A stretch of DNA of 64,000 bases, from NCBI GenBank assembly GCA_031281345.1, contig JAITFN010000051.1:1-64000 (forward strand), written 5' to 3'. Source of the stretch: Candidatus Fibrimonadaceae bacterium (GTDB lineage Bacteria; Fibrobacterota; Fibrobacteria; Fibrobacterales; Fibrobacteraceae). The translations under genes were made by a program, and so were the position numbers. Below, one piece after another: positions 1 to 7,664 of the stretch; positions within the stretch are counted from its first letter, which is position 1; every line of letters begins with the position of its first letter. The notes under the pieces are model-generated. The model did not search any database. It saw nothing but the letters and a program-made list of their open reading frames with translations, and was not told the DNA's origin.

Positions 1-849
1 TTTATCTTTGCCATTGTCTTTACTGTTATTCACAGAAAAAATGGGATAAAATATTTTAAATTCGCAAGGCTAGCTATTATTTTGAATATGATGATTCTCT
101 ATGGATTTATTTATGCAAATGTTCTTTATGGAGAGTCTTGGACATTCTTGATTCCTACTATGGTTATTCTGCTAATGGGTTTTCGTTTGGGGCTTGTTTT
201 TTGCTTTATCTATTTCTTTTATATGCTATATGCCGAATTTGCTTTTGGGGTTCGCACGTGGGATGTGTTTTTTCGCTTTGCCTGCGTTTTTTGGGGGCAG
301 GTGGCTATGGTGAGCATTTATGAAGCTCTAAGGGTGAACTACAATAAAAGATTGTTGGAGCAAAAAGAGGAAATAGAGTTTTTAAACATAACCGACCATT
401 TAACCAAACTCTACAACCGCAAATATTTTTTAAATACCATTGACAAAGAATTTGCAAGGGCTGCGGAGCAAAGGGAAAGCCTGTGCATTTTGCTGGTAGA
501 TATGGATAGGTTTAAAGATTACAACGATATTTACGGGCATTTGCAGGGTGATAAATTGCTCGTTTCAATCGCGGAGGTTTGCAAAAAAATCGCAAAACGT
601 TCAAGTGGTTTGGCGTTTCGCATAGGTGGTGCTGAATTTGGAATTTTAATCCCGAATATGGATTATTACGAAGCATTTTTGGTTGCAGAAAAAATCAGGA
701 TAGAAGTTTGCGAAACCGATTCAACCGTGAGCGTGGGAGTGGCTTGCATTTTGCCAAGTGCAGGTGAAACTTCGAAAAATCTGCTGAAACTGGCAACTGA
801 TAATGTTTGCAAAGCTAAAGAGATGGGCAGGAATAGAATTGTTGGTTAA
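1..849 (+). CDS. Membrane-bound GGDEF-family protein, 5' truncated by the window, degenerate active site
   Basis: The reading frame is open from base 1, so the true start lies outside the window; a TTG at 82 is internal. The visible part begins with hydrophobic membrane segments (about residues 1-110), a short linker, and then a GGDEF-type domain of about 165 residues. The domain has the family's metal/substrate block (LVDMDRFKDYND, then GHLQGD), but the signature reads GGAEF: the third, metal-binding acidic residue of GG(D/E)EF is Ala. The position of the RxxD inhibitory site reads RSSG. In this family such changes usually abolish cyclic-di-GMP synthesis, so a GTP-sensing or scaffold role is possible. 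It lies about 100 bp upstream of a chemoreceptor gene on the same strand. The fold is clear; enzymatic activity is doubtful. Confidence 0.85.
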   Translation, partial: FIFAIVFTVIHRKNGIKYFKFARLAIILNMMILYGFIYANVLYGESWTFLIPTMVILLMGFRLGLVFCFIYFFYMLYAEFAFGVRTWDVFFRFACVFWGQVAMVSIYEALRVNYNKRLLEQKEEIEFLNITDHLTKLYNRKYFLNTIDKEFARAAEQRESLCILLVDMDRFKDYNDIYGHLQGDKLLVSIAEVCKKIAKRSSGLAFRIGGAEFGILIPNMDYYEAFLVAEKIRIEVCETDSTVSVGVACILPSAGETSKNLLKLATDNVCKAKEMGRNRIVG

Positions 850-951
850 TAACGGCAAAGCGCTTGCATTTCGTGCCGAAATATATGCTATCTGTGCCGT
901 ACCTCTTGCAAAATGTCAAAAAATATAATATATTCTACAACAAAGGTAAAG

Positions 952-3141
952 ATGCCAAAGTTTTTTCATTCCATACGATTTCGCATTCATGCGTTGAGCA
1001 TGGGTCTTACATTGGTTATCTCCATTGCTTTTCTAGTTATTTTTCTGGAAAGTTCAAGAAAGGCAAATTTTGAGCATTTGGAGGATATTGCTAAAAGAAC
1101 AATGCAATATTTGAATGCAGACATTCAAAATGCCCTTGCCCCCGCCATATACATGGCAAATTACATAGCTACCTTTGCGAGCAATTACGATATGGAACAA
1201 AATTCGCAACTTTTGAACAAAATGCTCAAAGCGGAACCTTCCATTTTCGAAGCCTACTATGGTACTGCTCTTAGTCGTTTCGAAGGTGGCTGGTTTGCCA
1301 CCGCAACTGATTGGGACCCTTATAAAACAAATCCAAACTGGGACCAAATAAAAAGACCTTGGTTCATATCTGCAATGCAAAACCCTGGCAAAATCACCAT
1401 AACTGAGCCTTATGAAGATTCAAATACTGGCAAAATTTGCATAACAGTTGTGAAAACCGTAGCCGATGCCACTGGGAAAATCAAAGGCGTGGTTGGCATA
1501 GATGTATTTTTGGATAAATTGACGGAAATGATAAACGAACGTAAAATAACAGAAGACGGAAAAAGTTTTTTGATAGATGCAAACGGCTTGTACATAACTC
1601 ACCAAGACCTAGCGAATGTTATGAAAAACAATATTCTGGAAGATTTTAAACTGGATAAATCTTTGTTGGAAAAACAAGGCATTGAATTCAGAGACAATAT
1701 GTATGTTGCGGTCATAGCCGTTCCAAATACTCCGAACTGGTATCTTATGAGCATAGGTTCTTTAAAGAGCTTAGACAAAATGGATTTGAAGTCTATTTTA
1801 ATTATAATCGCAATTTCAATTGCACTGGCAATAATAGTTTCTATTGTAATCGGAAATAAAATAAACACGGAAATAAAAATTATCGTAAAAGGAATAAAAC
1901 AAGTGAGCAGCGGGGATTTAACCGAACGGCTTAAAATCAATTCTCACGATGAAATTGGGGAAATGTCAGGCAGATTCAACGATTTTTTGAATCTGCTGCA
2001 AAGATTCATGAAAAAGATAGGCGATGATGCGAGCAATTTTTTGAAAACATCGCAGCATTTAACAGAAACAAGCCATTCCTTGGCTCTAGGCAGCGAGCAA
2101 ACTGTGTCCGAGAGCAATTCTGTTGCAAGCACATCGGAGCAAATGGCAGTGACTATCAAAGCTATGGCAAACACAGCAGAAGAAGCCTCAATTAGTGCCG
2201 GAGAGGTAGCAAACGAAGTGGAGCAGTTGTCATCAAACATAAACGCTATGGCAAATACTGCCGAAAAAGCCGCTGTGAATGCCAATGAAGTTGCAAGCAC
2301 AGCAGAACAGATGTCTGCTAATATGAACACTATAGCCTCTGCCGTTGAAGAGATGAGTCTAAGCATAAGCCAAATATCCAACAACGCTAGTGAAGTTGGC
2401 AAGGTTGCCAAAGAAGCTACGGTCAAATCTCATAATGCAACCAACGCAATGAATAAGTTAGGCATTGCCGCCAAAGAAATTGGTAAAGTGACCGATGTAA
2501 TCAAAAAGATAGCCGACAAAACGAATTTATTAGCTCTTAACGCAACCATAGAGGCAGCGAGCGCAGGTGCAGCTGGAAAAGGCTTTGCTGTTGTGGCGAA
2601 CGAAATCAAAGAGCTTGCCCATCAGAGTGCCGCCAGCGCAGATGACATAGCCAGCCGCATAGAGAGCATTCAGGTAGGTACCCACGAGGCTGTGACGGTG
2701 ATAGACGATGTTTCTGATATTATAACAACAATCAACCAAAGCGTAGAATCCATATCCAGCAATGTTGGCGAACAAACAAAAGCAAGTATAGAAATAGCGA
2801 ATAATGTTGCCCAAGCTAACTCTGGAGCTAAACGTGTTGCTTCTGCTATAGGCGAGGTGGCAAAAGGCAACAAAGACATAGCTCTGGGTGCTGGCAAAGC
2901 GAATAATAGTGTAGAGCGTGTATCCAAATCCATAAACAGGGTAGCAAAGGGTAGCAAAGACATAGCTCTGGGCGCCGAAGAAGCTGCCAAAGGTGCGAGC
3001 GTGGTTAGTACAGGTGTGAATCGCATAACCCAAGATGCCAAAAACGGAGCCAAAGGAGCGGAGCAAACTAACCAGCAAGCAGACGTACTTGCCATGATAG
3101 CAAATGATTTGAAAGGTGTTTTAAATCAGTTTAAGGTGTAG
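952..3141 (+). CDS. Methyl-accepting chemotaxis protein (Cache sensor, HAMP, MCP signalling domain)
   Basis: Inner-membrane chemoreceptor of about 729 residues. A first membrane helix (about 12-34) is followed by a periplasmic Cache-type ligand domain (about 40-275), a second helix (about 281-303), HAMP (about 305-357) and a long coiled-coil signalling domain. The hairpin tip that contacts CheA/CheW is recognisable around residues 515-560 ([24 protein letters not shown]). The coiled coil contains near-duplicate blocks ([12 protein letters not shown] and [12 protein letters not shown]), pointing to internal duplication. I chose ATG 952 because AAAGG lies just upstream; ATG 913 in the same frame has no ribosome site and adds 13 residues. 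No C-terminal CheR/CheB pentapeptide is seen. The 3' end overlaps convergent hydE by 11 bp. Together with the flagellar genes at 44-46 kb it suggests a chemotactic cell. Confidence 0.93.
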   Translation: MPKFFHSIRFRIHALSMGLTLVISIAFLVIFLESSRKANFEHLEDIAKRTMQYLNADIQNALAPAIYMANYIATFASNYDMEQNSQLLNKMLKAEPSIFEAYYGTALSRFEGGWFATATDWDPYKTNPNWDQIKRPWFISAMQNPGKITITEPYEDSNTGKICITVVKTVADATGKIKGVVGIDVFLDKLTEMINERKITEDGKSFLIDANGLYITHQDLANVMKNNILEDFKLDKSLLEKQGIEFRDNMYVAVIAVPNTPNWYLMSIGSLKSLDKMDLKSILIIIAISIALAIIVSIVIGNKINTEIKIIVKGIKQVSSGDLTERLKINSHDEIGEMSGRFNDFLNLLQRFMKKIGDDASNFLKTSQHLTETSHSLALGSEQTVSESNSVASTSEQMAVTIKAMANTAEEASISAGEVANEVEQLSSNINAMANTAEKAAVNANEVASTAEQMSANMNTIASAVEEMSLSISQISNNASEVGKVAKEATVKSHNATNAMNKLGIAAKEIGKVTDVIKKIADKTNLLALNATIEAASAGAAGKGFAVVANEIKELAHQSAASADDIASRIESIQVGTHEAVTVIDDVSDIITTINQSVESISSNVGEQTKASIEIANNVAQANSGAKRVASAIGEVAKGNKDIALGAGKANNSVERVSKSINRVAKGSKDIALGAEEAAKGASVVSTGVNRITQDAKNGAKGAEQTNQQADVLAMIANDLKGVLNQFKV

Positions 3142-4171
3142 ATTTGTATCCCACCCAATCCCCCCTAGAAACCGCAATCTCATAGCCAATTCGCTTAATG
3201 CGGTTTCGCATGCAATTCACACATTCGGCTGCTTCTTCTCCAGTACAAATTTTATTGTCGTAGAGCATATATTTTTTGCGCACTTCCACAGGGGATAGGT
3301 TTGGCATAATCACATTCGCTCCAGCGAGAATCCCTTGTTCTCTTCCATGAGAGTCGAGCGTTCCGAGTGCTGTTGTAGCGGGGATAAGCAAATTTGGTTG
3401 CATAAGGCGAAGAATTGCCAAAATATTCAGAGTTAAGTGTACATCACCAGCATTTTTGCCATTGAAAGGAGTGTTGGAGTGGGGGATAAAAGGACCAATG
3501 CCCACCATTTGCGGTTGCAATTCTTTGATGAATAACAAGTCATCTACAATATGCTCCAGCGTTTGGTTTGGCGAGCCAACCATAATACCACACCCAACTT
3601 GATAACCTATTTTTTTTAAATCGTATAGGCATTTTTTTCTATTTGTACACGACATTGAATTTGGGTGCAAGGTTTTGTAATGCTCATCGTTTGCCGTTTC
3701 GTGGCGTAGCAAATATCTGTCTGTGCCTGCTTTGAACAAACGCTCATAGCTCTCATAACTACGCTCTCCAATTGAAAGCGTCACCGCACAGTCTGGAAAT
3801 GCAGCTTTTATTTCACTGACAATATCAACTAGAATTTCGTCTGTGTAGTGGGGGTCTTCTCCGCCTTGCAATACAAATGTTCGAAAGCCGAGTGGATAGC
3901 CAGTTTTGCAGCAGTCCAAAATTTGCTCTTTCGAAAGCCTGTATCTCTCTGCCTCTTTGTTCTCTGCTCTAAGTCCGCAATAATAGCAGTTATTTTTGCA
4001 ATAAGAGGTAAATTCAATAAGTCCACGCATAAAAATGTTTTTGCCATAAACATTCTGCGCTACGCATCTAGCACGTTCAAAAAGATAATCATCATTGCAT
4101 AACAAAAGTTCCTTAAATTCTTCTCTCTCAAGAATTTGAAGAGCTTCCAATTTATCTACGAATTCTTCCAT
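3131..4171 (-). CDS. hydE: [FeFe]-hydrogenase maturase HydE (radical SAM)
   Basis: Radical SAM enzyme of 346 residues that helps build the diiron dithiolate cofactor of [FeFe] hydrogenase. The [4Fe-4S]/SAM motif CX3CX2C is at residues 58, 62 and 65 in the context FTSYCKNNCYYCGLR, typical of HydE. Further HydE-like stretches are VLQGGEDP, DRYLLRHETAN, MVGIGPFIPH and NVIMPN, and two C-terminal cysteines (ECVNC) are present. The partners hydF, hydG and the hydrogenase itself are not in the window. It is the last gene of a three-gene minus-strand run with 20 nt overlap with the zinc-ribbon gene upstream, an unusual neighbourhood for hydE. Family assignment is firm; that the cell has a hydrogenase is inferred from it. 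Confidence 0.93.
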   Translation of the reverse strand: MEEFVDKLEALQILEREEFKELLLCNDDYLFERARCVAQNVYGKNIFMRGLIEFTSYCKNNCYYCGLRAENKEAERYRLSKEQILDCCKTGYPLGFRTFVLQGGEDPHYTDEILVDIVSEIKAAFPDCAVTLSIGERSYESYERLFKAGTDRYLLRHETANDEHYKTLHPNSMSCTNRKKCLYDLKKIGYQVGCGIMVGSPNQTLEHIVDDLLFIKELQPQMVGIGPFIPHSNTPFNGKNAGDVHLTLNILAILRLMQPNLLIPATTALGTLDSHGREQGILAGANVIMPNLSPVEVRKKYMLYDNKICTGEEAAECVNCMRNRIKRIGYEIAVSRGDWVGYKSTP

Positions 4172-5447
4172 TATTTTTTACCGGAACTTTGCTAACCTTG
4201 CTATAAAGGAAGTTATCGTTCTTCTTCTTGAAAACAATGCTGTCTTTAACGATATATGCATTTGCCTCATTTTTTAATAGGGCAGTGTCCATTTGAGATT
4301 TCCAGCTGAATACATAAGCAAAACCCATCACTAAAGCCAAAATCAAGGCAGCGGCAATAAACCAAGCAAAATTCGGGTCGTTATAGCCTAAGCCAATTGA
4401 AGCAGCGGTGAAAATTGGTCCTAAAATACCTGAATATATAAAGCCGTATTTCCATATTTTTTTTGGCTCAATGGGCAATTTCCCAACAAGGCGTCCAGAT
4501 TCTCCATTCATAACAAAAAGGTAGTTTGCCTTTTTATATTTGGTGTTCAATATCCAAACCGGAAAAAGCGCATAGCTGTATTTGCCCTCGCTAACATTAA
4601 CGCAGGAACTTTCTATTTTTACCGAGTCATAACCAACGATGGAGTTTTCAAATTCTCTCTCCACCGAAGCCTTTATTCTGCGCGCTGCTCTCTCCTTGCT
4701 CTTTTCCACATCAACATCATATTTTTCGGCAACATAACCAGCCAAATAAGTTGTGTCAAAATCTTTCATTTGCGCATAATCAAATGGTTCTATGGCATCC
4801 ATGTATTTATCGTCCATTTTTTCGGAGCCATCGACTGGTATTTTTTCAAATACCATATCACCCTCTCTAATCACGGAATAGTAATCGGTTTTTATATAAT
4901 CGGTTGCTCTTTTAGCCTTGCTTGCCTTGAAGCATACACGCCCGCTCGCTTCTGCATCAAAAAGCCAAAAAGGAACATAAACCCCTTGAATGTTGTTTAT
5001 GTGGTTCTCCTTTACAAAAAAATCTGGAAGGAGTTTTTTTCCGTTGCAAAAATTTTTTAACGCTTTCACCGCGTTTTCTTTTTCAAGTTTGAATGGAATA
5101 ACATAATCGGGTTTTAAAAATCCAGAGAGCCTTTTGCTTACAATTTGGGCATTGCCGCAGCACGGGCACACCATTGCAACAGTGTTGGCATCGCCCAAAA
5201 GTTCCGCTCCGCAAGAAGGGCAGGAACCGGAACTCAAATCTTCAAGTTCGCTTTCTTTCCATTCCTCAGTGGTTTCTTCTTTTGACCAGCCAAAATTATC
5301 CTTTGCGGCTGCAATTTCCTTTTGGTATTCTTCCAGAGCGGCAATTTCAAATTCTGTGTCGCAATAGGGGCATTTCATTTTTTGGCTAGAACTGTCAAAA
5401 TTAACAGTTCCGCCGCAGTTCGGACATTTGTATTCTTTTATATCCAT
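4152..5447 (-). CDS. Zinc-ribbon membrane protein, YdjG-like
   Basis: A 431-residue protein opening with a TFIIB-type zinc ribbon (C8, C11, C26, C29) and a second CxxC...CxxC ribbon at about residues 74-97. A long soluble region follows and then two membrane helices (about 335-357 and 363-385) near the C-terminus. The architecture and the adjacent SPFH gene match the YdjG/YdjI pair of Bacillus subtilis, whose ydjFGHI locus recruits the PspA homologue YdjF to the membrane; that is established for Bacillus only. No PspA gene is seen here. It starts 2 nt after the SPFH gene stop and overlaps hydE, so the three are probably co-transcribed. Function here is inferred: membrane-stress scaffold or membrane-domain organisation. 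Confidence 0.75.
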   Translation of the reverse strand: MDIKEYKCPNCGGTVNFDSSSQKMKCPYCDTEFEIAALEEYQKEIAAAKDNFGWSKEETTEEWKESELEDLSSGSCPSCGAELLGDANTVAMVCPCCGNAQIVSKRLSGFLKPDYVIPFKLEKENAVKALKNFCNGKKLLPDFFVKENHINNIQGVYVPFWLFDAEASGRVCFKASKAKRATDYIKTDYYSVIREGDMVFEKIPVDGSEKMDDKYMDAIEPFDYAQMKDFDTTYLAGYVAEKYDVDVEKSKERAARRIKASVEREFENSIVGYDSVKIESSCVNVSEGKYSYALFPVWILNTKYKKANYLFVMNGESGRLVGKLPIEPKKIWKYGFIYSGILGPIFTAASIGLGYNDPNFAWFIAAALILALVMGFAYVFSWKSQMDTALLKNEANAYIVKDSIVFKKKNDNFLYSKVSKVPVKNNGRIRR

Positions 5448-5449
5448 TT

Positions 5450-6664
5450 CTAAGCCCTTGGTTTACCGCACTCAGCGCAGAATTTTCCTGTATTCCCAGC
5501 ATTGCCGCAAGAACAAGTCCAAGGTGAATTAGGGGAAGGTTTTCCACATTCTGCACAGAATTTGCCCGTGTTCTGTACCCCGCACGAGCAAACCCAAGTA
5601 GCGGCGGTGGCAGCTGGTGCCGTGGGAGCTGCTTGCTGCTGAGGCGGTTGCTGAGGTGCCTGTTGCTGCCCCATTTGAAAGAGAGCCTGCGGATTCATTC
5701 CGCCTGCCTGAGCCGCCATTCCCATACCTAGGAAGCCTGTCATAGCTCCACCTTTATTTTCTGCTGCTGCACGCATAGCATCGCTTTGAGCGCCAACCAA
5801 AGAAGCGGCAGCCATAGTCGGGTCTCGCATAACGGCTGCGGTTTGCAGTTGTTTTATTCGGTTATCGTCTTCGGGCGAGGCGGTGCAAGTTATTCCAAAG
5901 TTTACTATTTCTATTCCTCTGCCTTCTCTCCACTTTGCACTGAGAGCCTCGTTTAAAATATCTGCAAGTTTATCGGTGTGGAAGGAAATCTCGTGATATT
6001 CCAAACCCGTGCCGAGCTTTCCAAGCGAAGGTCCTAAAACTGTGATTATTTCGGATTTGAGCTGGCTATCTATTTTATCTCTGGTATATTGCTCATCCAC
6101 ATTGCCGCATACATTGGCATAGAACAATGCAGGATTGACCATGCGGTAAGAATATTCGCCATTTGCTCTTAAACTTATGGTAAGGCGCAAATTGATATTA
6201 GGATCAACTATGAGATAAGGAATGGGATTTGGTGTGCCGTATTTATTTCCGAGTATTTCTTTTGTGTTAAAATAATATACGCGTTGGTCTTTGCCCGGGC
6301 TACCACCATATTTAAAACGTTCTGCCATATTTTTTATAGAACCCACAAGCCCTTGCCCCAAGCCTCCGTGAAAAATGCTGGGTTCCGAAGACGTATCGTA
6401 GGTATATTGTCCTTCTTCTGCGCAAAATTCTGCAATGCGGCCATTATCCACTATTATAGCAGCTTGCCCCTTGTTCACAACGATTCCAGAGCCATTGGAG
6501 ATAATATTATTTTCTCCGCTTGTGTTGCTGCTTCTTTTGCTAGTCTTTTTTTGACCCTTGGTAGCCAGCACATTGGCATCCAAGCTTTCGCAAATGAAAA
6601 ACTCCAACCACTGGTCGGCTAAAACACCACCAGCAGAACCCATTGCCGCTTTGAGTAATCCCAT
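5450..6664 (-). CDS. SPFH-domain protein with two C-terminal zinc ribbons, YdjI-like
   Basis: Protein of 404 residues. After a low-complexity N-terminus (about 1-50) comes an SPFH/virion-core-like domain (about 55-290), then a Q/P/A-rich linker and two near-identical zinc ribbons (about 354-404; each CxCG...FCAECGKP). This layout is that of YdjI-type SPFH proteins, which form membrane-associated scaffolds and lack a classical transmembrane anchor. The ATG is preceded by AGGAG at good spacing, and a promoter-like TCTATATTA sits about 30 bp further up. It heads the operon with the YdjG-like gene and hydE. The first gene of such pairs usually supplies the scaffold and the second the membrane anchor; that is inference here. 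Confidence 0.82.
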   Translation of the reverse strand: MGLLKAAMGSAGGVLADQWLEFFICESLDANVLATKGQKKTSKRSSNTSGENNIISNGSGIVVNKGQAAIIVDNGRIAEFCAEEGQYTYDTSSEPSIFHGGLGQGLVGSIKNMAERFKYGGSPGKDQRVYYFNTKEILGNKYGTPNPIPYLIVDPNINLRLTISLRANGEYSYRMVNPALFYANVCGNVDEQYTRDKIDSQLKSEIITVLGPSLGKLGTGLEYHEISFHTDKLADILNEALSAKWREGRGIEIVNFGITCTASPEDDNRIKQLQTAAVMRDPTMAAASLVGAQSDAMRAAAENKGGAMTGFLGMGMAAQAGGMNPQALFQMGQQQAPQQPPQQQAAPTAPAATAATWVCSCGVQNTGKFCAECGKPSPNSPWTCSCGNAGNTGKFCAECGKPRA

Positions 6665-6691
6665 AAAAACTCCTGCTACTTAAGTATTGAA

Positions 6692-6706
6692 TTAATATAG
6701 ATAATT
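6692..6706 (-). promoter_or_regulatory. Putative promoter of the SPFH/zinc-ribbon/hydE operon
   Basis: On the minus strand the -10-like hexamer TATATT (6699-6694) lies in the context ATCTATATTAATT, matching the TCTANNTT element found repeatedly in this window. It is about 30 nt upstream of the start codon and leaves room for the AGGAG ribosome site. No convincing -35 is seen. Confidence 0.5.
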
Positions 6707-6898
6707 TATAGACAACACCTACAACCACACACAAACGCACGACAACCACATTCATACTGTCTGAACCAGACGCCCATACGCTACTTCATTCGCTGGCGAA
6801 CATCCGCAGGATGGTCATTTGCAAAATTTACAGTATTAACAGAATAATACAATTCGGCACAACAACCCAATGCGTAAAACAACCCAATGATACCGATT

Positions 6899-6928
6899 TG
6901 TAGGGGCAGCTCCCTGTGGCTGCCCCGC
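6899..6928. repeat. GTAGGGGC palindromic hairpin, copy 1
   Basis: Arms GGGGCAGC (6903-6910) and GCTGCCCC (6919-6926) pair perfectly over 8 bp around an 8-nt loop. Related hairpins lie at 11183-11204 and 45153-45192, and a variant at 10791-10812, all intergenic. No T-tract follows, so it is not a typical intrinsic terminator. Confidence 0.7.
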
Positions 6929-6987
6929 ATTTAAATTTGCAATGCACACGCGTGTTTGTTCGCATTTTTGCGATTGGCAATTACGCT

Positions 6988-7305
6988 TTATTGGATCAAC
7001 ATTTCATTTATTGTGTTTTTCAATTCCTTTATCTTGTCAATCTCTAATTTTCCCAAAATTTTTACTAACCGAGTTTTATCTATGGTTCTAATTTGGTCTA
7101 AAACAATCCAACCATCTTTATTTTGAAAGTGGATTTTTATTCTCGTAGGATAGTTGTGAGATTTTGTTGTCATTGGGGCGATTATTATAGTTGATAAAAA
7201 ATCGTTCATTTCGTTTGGTGATATAATGACACAAGGTCTAGTTTTCTTTATTTCGTGCCCAATTGTAGGATCTAAATTTACTAAGCAAATGTTATATTGC
7301 TTCAT
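6988..7305 (-). CDS. mazF: MazF/PemK-family endoribonuclease toxin
   Basis: Toxin of 105 residues of the MazF/PemK family, which cleaves mRNA at short motifs. Visible family features are the opening MKQYNICLVNLDP, the conserved RPCVIISPNEMND block, the strand IIAPMT and the WIVLDQIRTID segment. I chose ATG 7305 because it lies 2 nt after the antitoxin stop and is preceded by GGAATGG; the frame also holds ATGs at 7320 and 7314. The gene directly follows a RelB/DinJ-family antitoxin instead of the usual MazE/AbrB type, so the pairing is a mixed one. Two-gene operon order is antitoxin first. Toxicity is inferred from family. Confidence 0.9.
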   Translation of the reverse strand: MKQYNICLVNLDPTIGHEIKKTRPCVIISPNEMNDFLSTIIIAPMTTKSHNYPTRIKIHFQNKDGWIVLDQIRTIDKTRLVKILGKLEIDKIKELKNTINEMLIQ

Positions 7306-7307
7306 TT

Positions 7308-7583
7308 TCACCATTCCCATTTGAAATTATTGCTGTCAATAGTTTCTGGTACTAGCATTTGCTCTTTCTTTTTTGTTTTTGAAAATGCTTCTGCCCAACC
7401 TTTTCTTGGCTTAACTTCATTTTTATTTGACATTATTTCAAAAGGTATGGTTCCTCTTAGCAGAGATTGCATAAAAAATAAGCGAATTGCTGCCGTTGTG
7501 TCTAAACCTATGCTCCGAAAAAGAGCATCTGCCTTTTGTTTAAGGCTTGGTTCTACTCGTATTTGGACTAAACTAGATTGCAT
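7308..7583 (-). CDS. RelB/DinJ-family antitoxin
   Basis: A 91-residue protein beginning MQSSLVQIRVEPSLKQKADA and continuing with the ribbon-helix-helix pattern of RelB/DinJ antitoxins (LFRSIGLDTTAAIRLFFMQSL). Its C-terminal half would wrap the toxin. The frame extends upstream to 7649, but that extension reads through the neighbouring terminator hairpin and lacks family residues, so I start at ATG 7583. No Shine-Dalgarno is present; instead TATATT lies exactly 7 nt before the ATG, predicting a leaderless message. Antitoxins of this class normally repress their own promoter. The partner toxin is MazF, not the usual RelE/YafQ. Confidence 0.85.
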   Translation of the reverse strand: MQSSLVQIRVEPSLKQKADALFRSIGLDTTAAIRLFFMQSLLRGTIPFEIMSNKNEVKPRKGWAEAFSKTKKKEQMLVPETIDSNNFKWEW

Positions 7584-7587
7584 AAGT

Positions 7588-7604
7588 ATAAATATACAAA
7601 AAAA
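7588..7604 (-). promoter_or_regulatory. Putative leaderless promoter of the toxin-antitoxin operon
   Basis: On the minus strand TTTTTTTG is followed by TATATT (7596-7591), 7 nt before the antitoxin ATG. The possible -35, TTAAAA (7619-7614, 17 bp away), lies in the loop of the upstream terminator. The T-run is also the terminator's U-tract, so terminator and promoter are interlocked. Confidence 0.5.
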
Positions 7605-7632
7605 CCGCCCCCCTTTTAATCGGGTGGCGGCT
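7598..7632 (-). terminator. Rho-independent terminator of the FISUMP lipoprotein gene
   Basis: On the minus strand a GC-rich stem (7630-7622 with 7613-7605, 9 bp with one mismatch, about 8-nt loop) is followed directly by seven T (7604-7598). It begins about 30 nt after the stop codon of the FISUMP gene. Confidence 0.85.
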
Positions 7633-7664
7633 TGCAACCTCAATAACACACCGGTTGCGGTTGC

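Larger units (their letters stand above)
6665..6987. other. Intergenic region with dispersed repeats
   Basis: No gene is credible in this stretch. Apart from the promoter at its start, it holds TGTCTGAACC (6759-6768, a copy of the dispersed GGTTCAGACA motif), a CATCC-GCA-GGATG mini-hairpin, a duplicated CAACCCAATG, and the GTAGGGGC hairpin listed separately. TACGCATTGGGTTG near 10810 is the reverse complement of a segment here, so this gap and the 10.4-11.3 kb gap share repeat material. Confidence 0.6.

Noticed and set aside
2530-3078. Long minus-strand frames inside the chemoreceptor gene
   Set aside because: Shadows of the MCP coding sequence caused by its biased repeat composition; no start signals.
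7584-7649. 22-codon N-terminal extension of the DinJ-like antitoxin
   Set aside because: It reads through a terminator hairpin and has no family similarity.
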